From an uncultured Nitrospira sp. (lineage in GTDB: Bacteria; Nitrospirota; Nitrospiria; Nitrospirales; Nitrospiraceae), in the NCBI GenBank assembly GCA_902500995.1, contig CABVSR010000012.1, positions 59,861 through 123,860 on the forward strand: a stretch of 64,000 nt of DNA, given 5' to 3'. A model generated the notes under the pieces. It did no database searches. It was not told the origin of the DNA and saw only the letters and a list, made by a program, of their open reading frames with translations. Below, piece by piece: positions 63,990-64,000 of this stretch (position 1 is the first letter of the stretch; each line of letters opens with the position of its first letter). A program made the translations under genes and the position numbers.

Positions 63990-64000
63990 AGTCGGCCTCA

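Overview
The window is 64 kb of gene-dense, mostly GC-rich bacterial chromosome. Its gene content points to a Gram-negative, hopanoid-making bacterium, and the combination (squalene-hopene cyclase, HpnG and HpnH, system II cytochrome c maturation, MEP-pathway isoprenoid genes, SLBB/Wzi polysaccharide export, a cobalamin-type radical SAM protein) fits the Nitrospirota, most likely Nitrospira. That assignment is inference from content and style; no database search was possible. No rRNA, insertion sequence, CRISPR array or phage gene was recognised. One tRNA (Cys) is present.

Layout. 1-6.0 kb: the end of sucD, a B12-type radical SAM protein, a DUF72 protein, and the methyl-cycle pair ahcY and metK on the minus strand, each followed by a hairpin terminator. 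6.4-10.8 kb: a system II cytochrome c biogenesis operon (resB, ccsA, two TlpA-like thioredoxins, ccdA). 10.9-16.1 kb: a geranylgeranyl-reductase-family flavoprotein, bamD, a FabH-like synthase, and a PhoU-like protein with a Pit phosphate transporter. 16.0-18.6 kb: phoB-phoR on the minus strand, with the phoR 3' end overlapping the transporter gene. 18.8-23.6 kb: ispH and smc. 23.8-31.9 kb: squalene-hopene cyclase, hpnG, a complete Mla-type lipid transport set (EFDC), a POTRA-less Omp85-like protein and a DUF3187 protein. 32.1-35.5 kb: dxs, ispG, tRNA-Cys. 36.0-40.9 kb: a CPA2-type antiporter and two outer-membrane barrel genes, one carrying an internal tandem duplication. 41.0-62.2 kb: a Wzx/Wzy-type polysaccharide locus. 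62.3-64 kb: hpnH, a small unknown protein, and a promoter-like site at the right edge.

How the parts fit. Dxs, IspG and IspH supply C5 units. Squalene-hopene cyclase, HpnG and HpnH turn triterpenes into extended hopanoids. The adjacent Mla-type ABC system with an outer-membrane barrel is a plausible route for moving them, or other lipids, between membranes. MetK and AhcY make S-adenosylmethionine and remove its by-product, which radical SAM enzymes and methyltransferases in the window need. The polysaccharide locus has a phosphoglycosyl transferase, two glycosyltransferases, a flippase, a polymerase, sugar-modifying enzymes, a chain-length regulator, an SLBB export protein and a Wzi-like barrel.

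Most interesting points: the hopanoid plus trans-envelope lipid transport cluster; a pyruvate-dehydrogenase E1 alpha/beta pair without E2/E3 in the sugar locus, a candidate two-carbon transfer system; a low-GC block whose right edge falls inside the E1 alpha gene; a 766-residue barrel made of two homologous halves; a DXS lacking the usual GHQ histidine; and a methyltransferase gene that appears frameshifted near its start.
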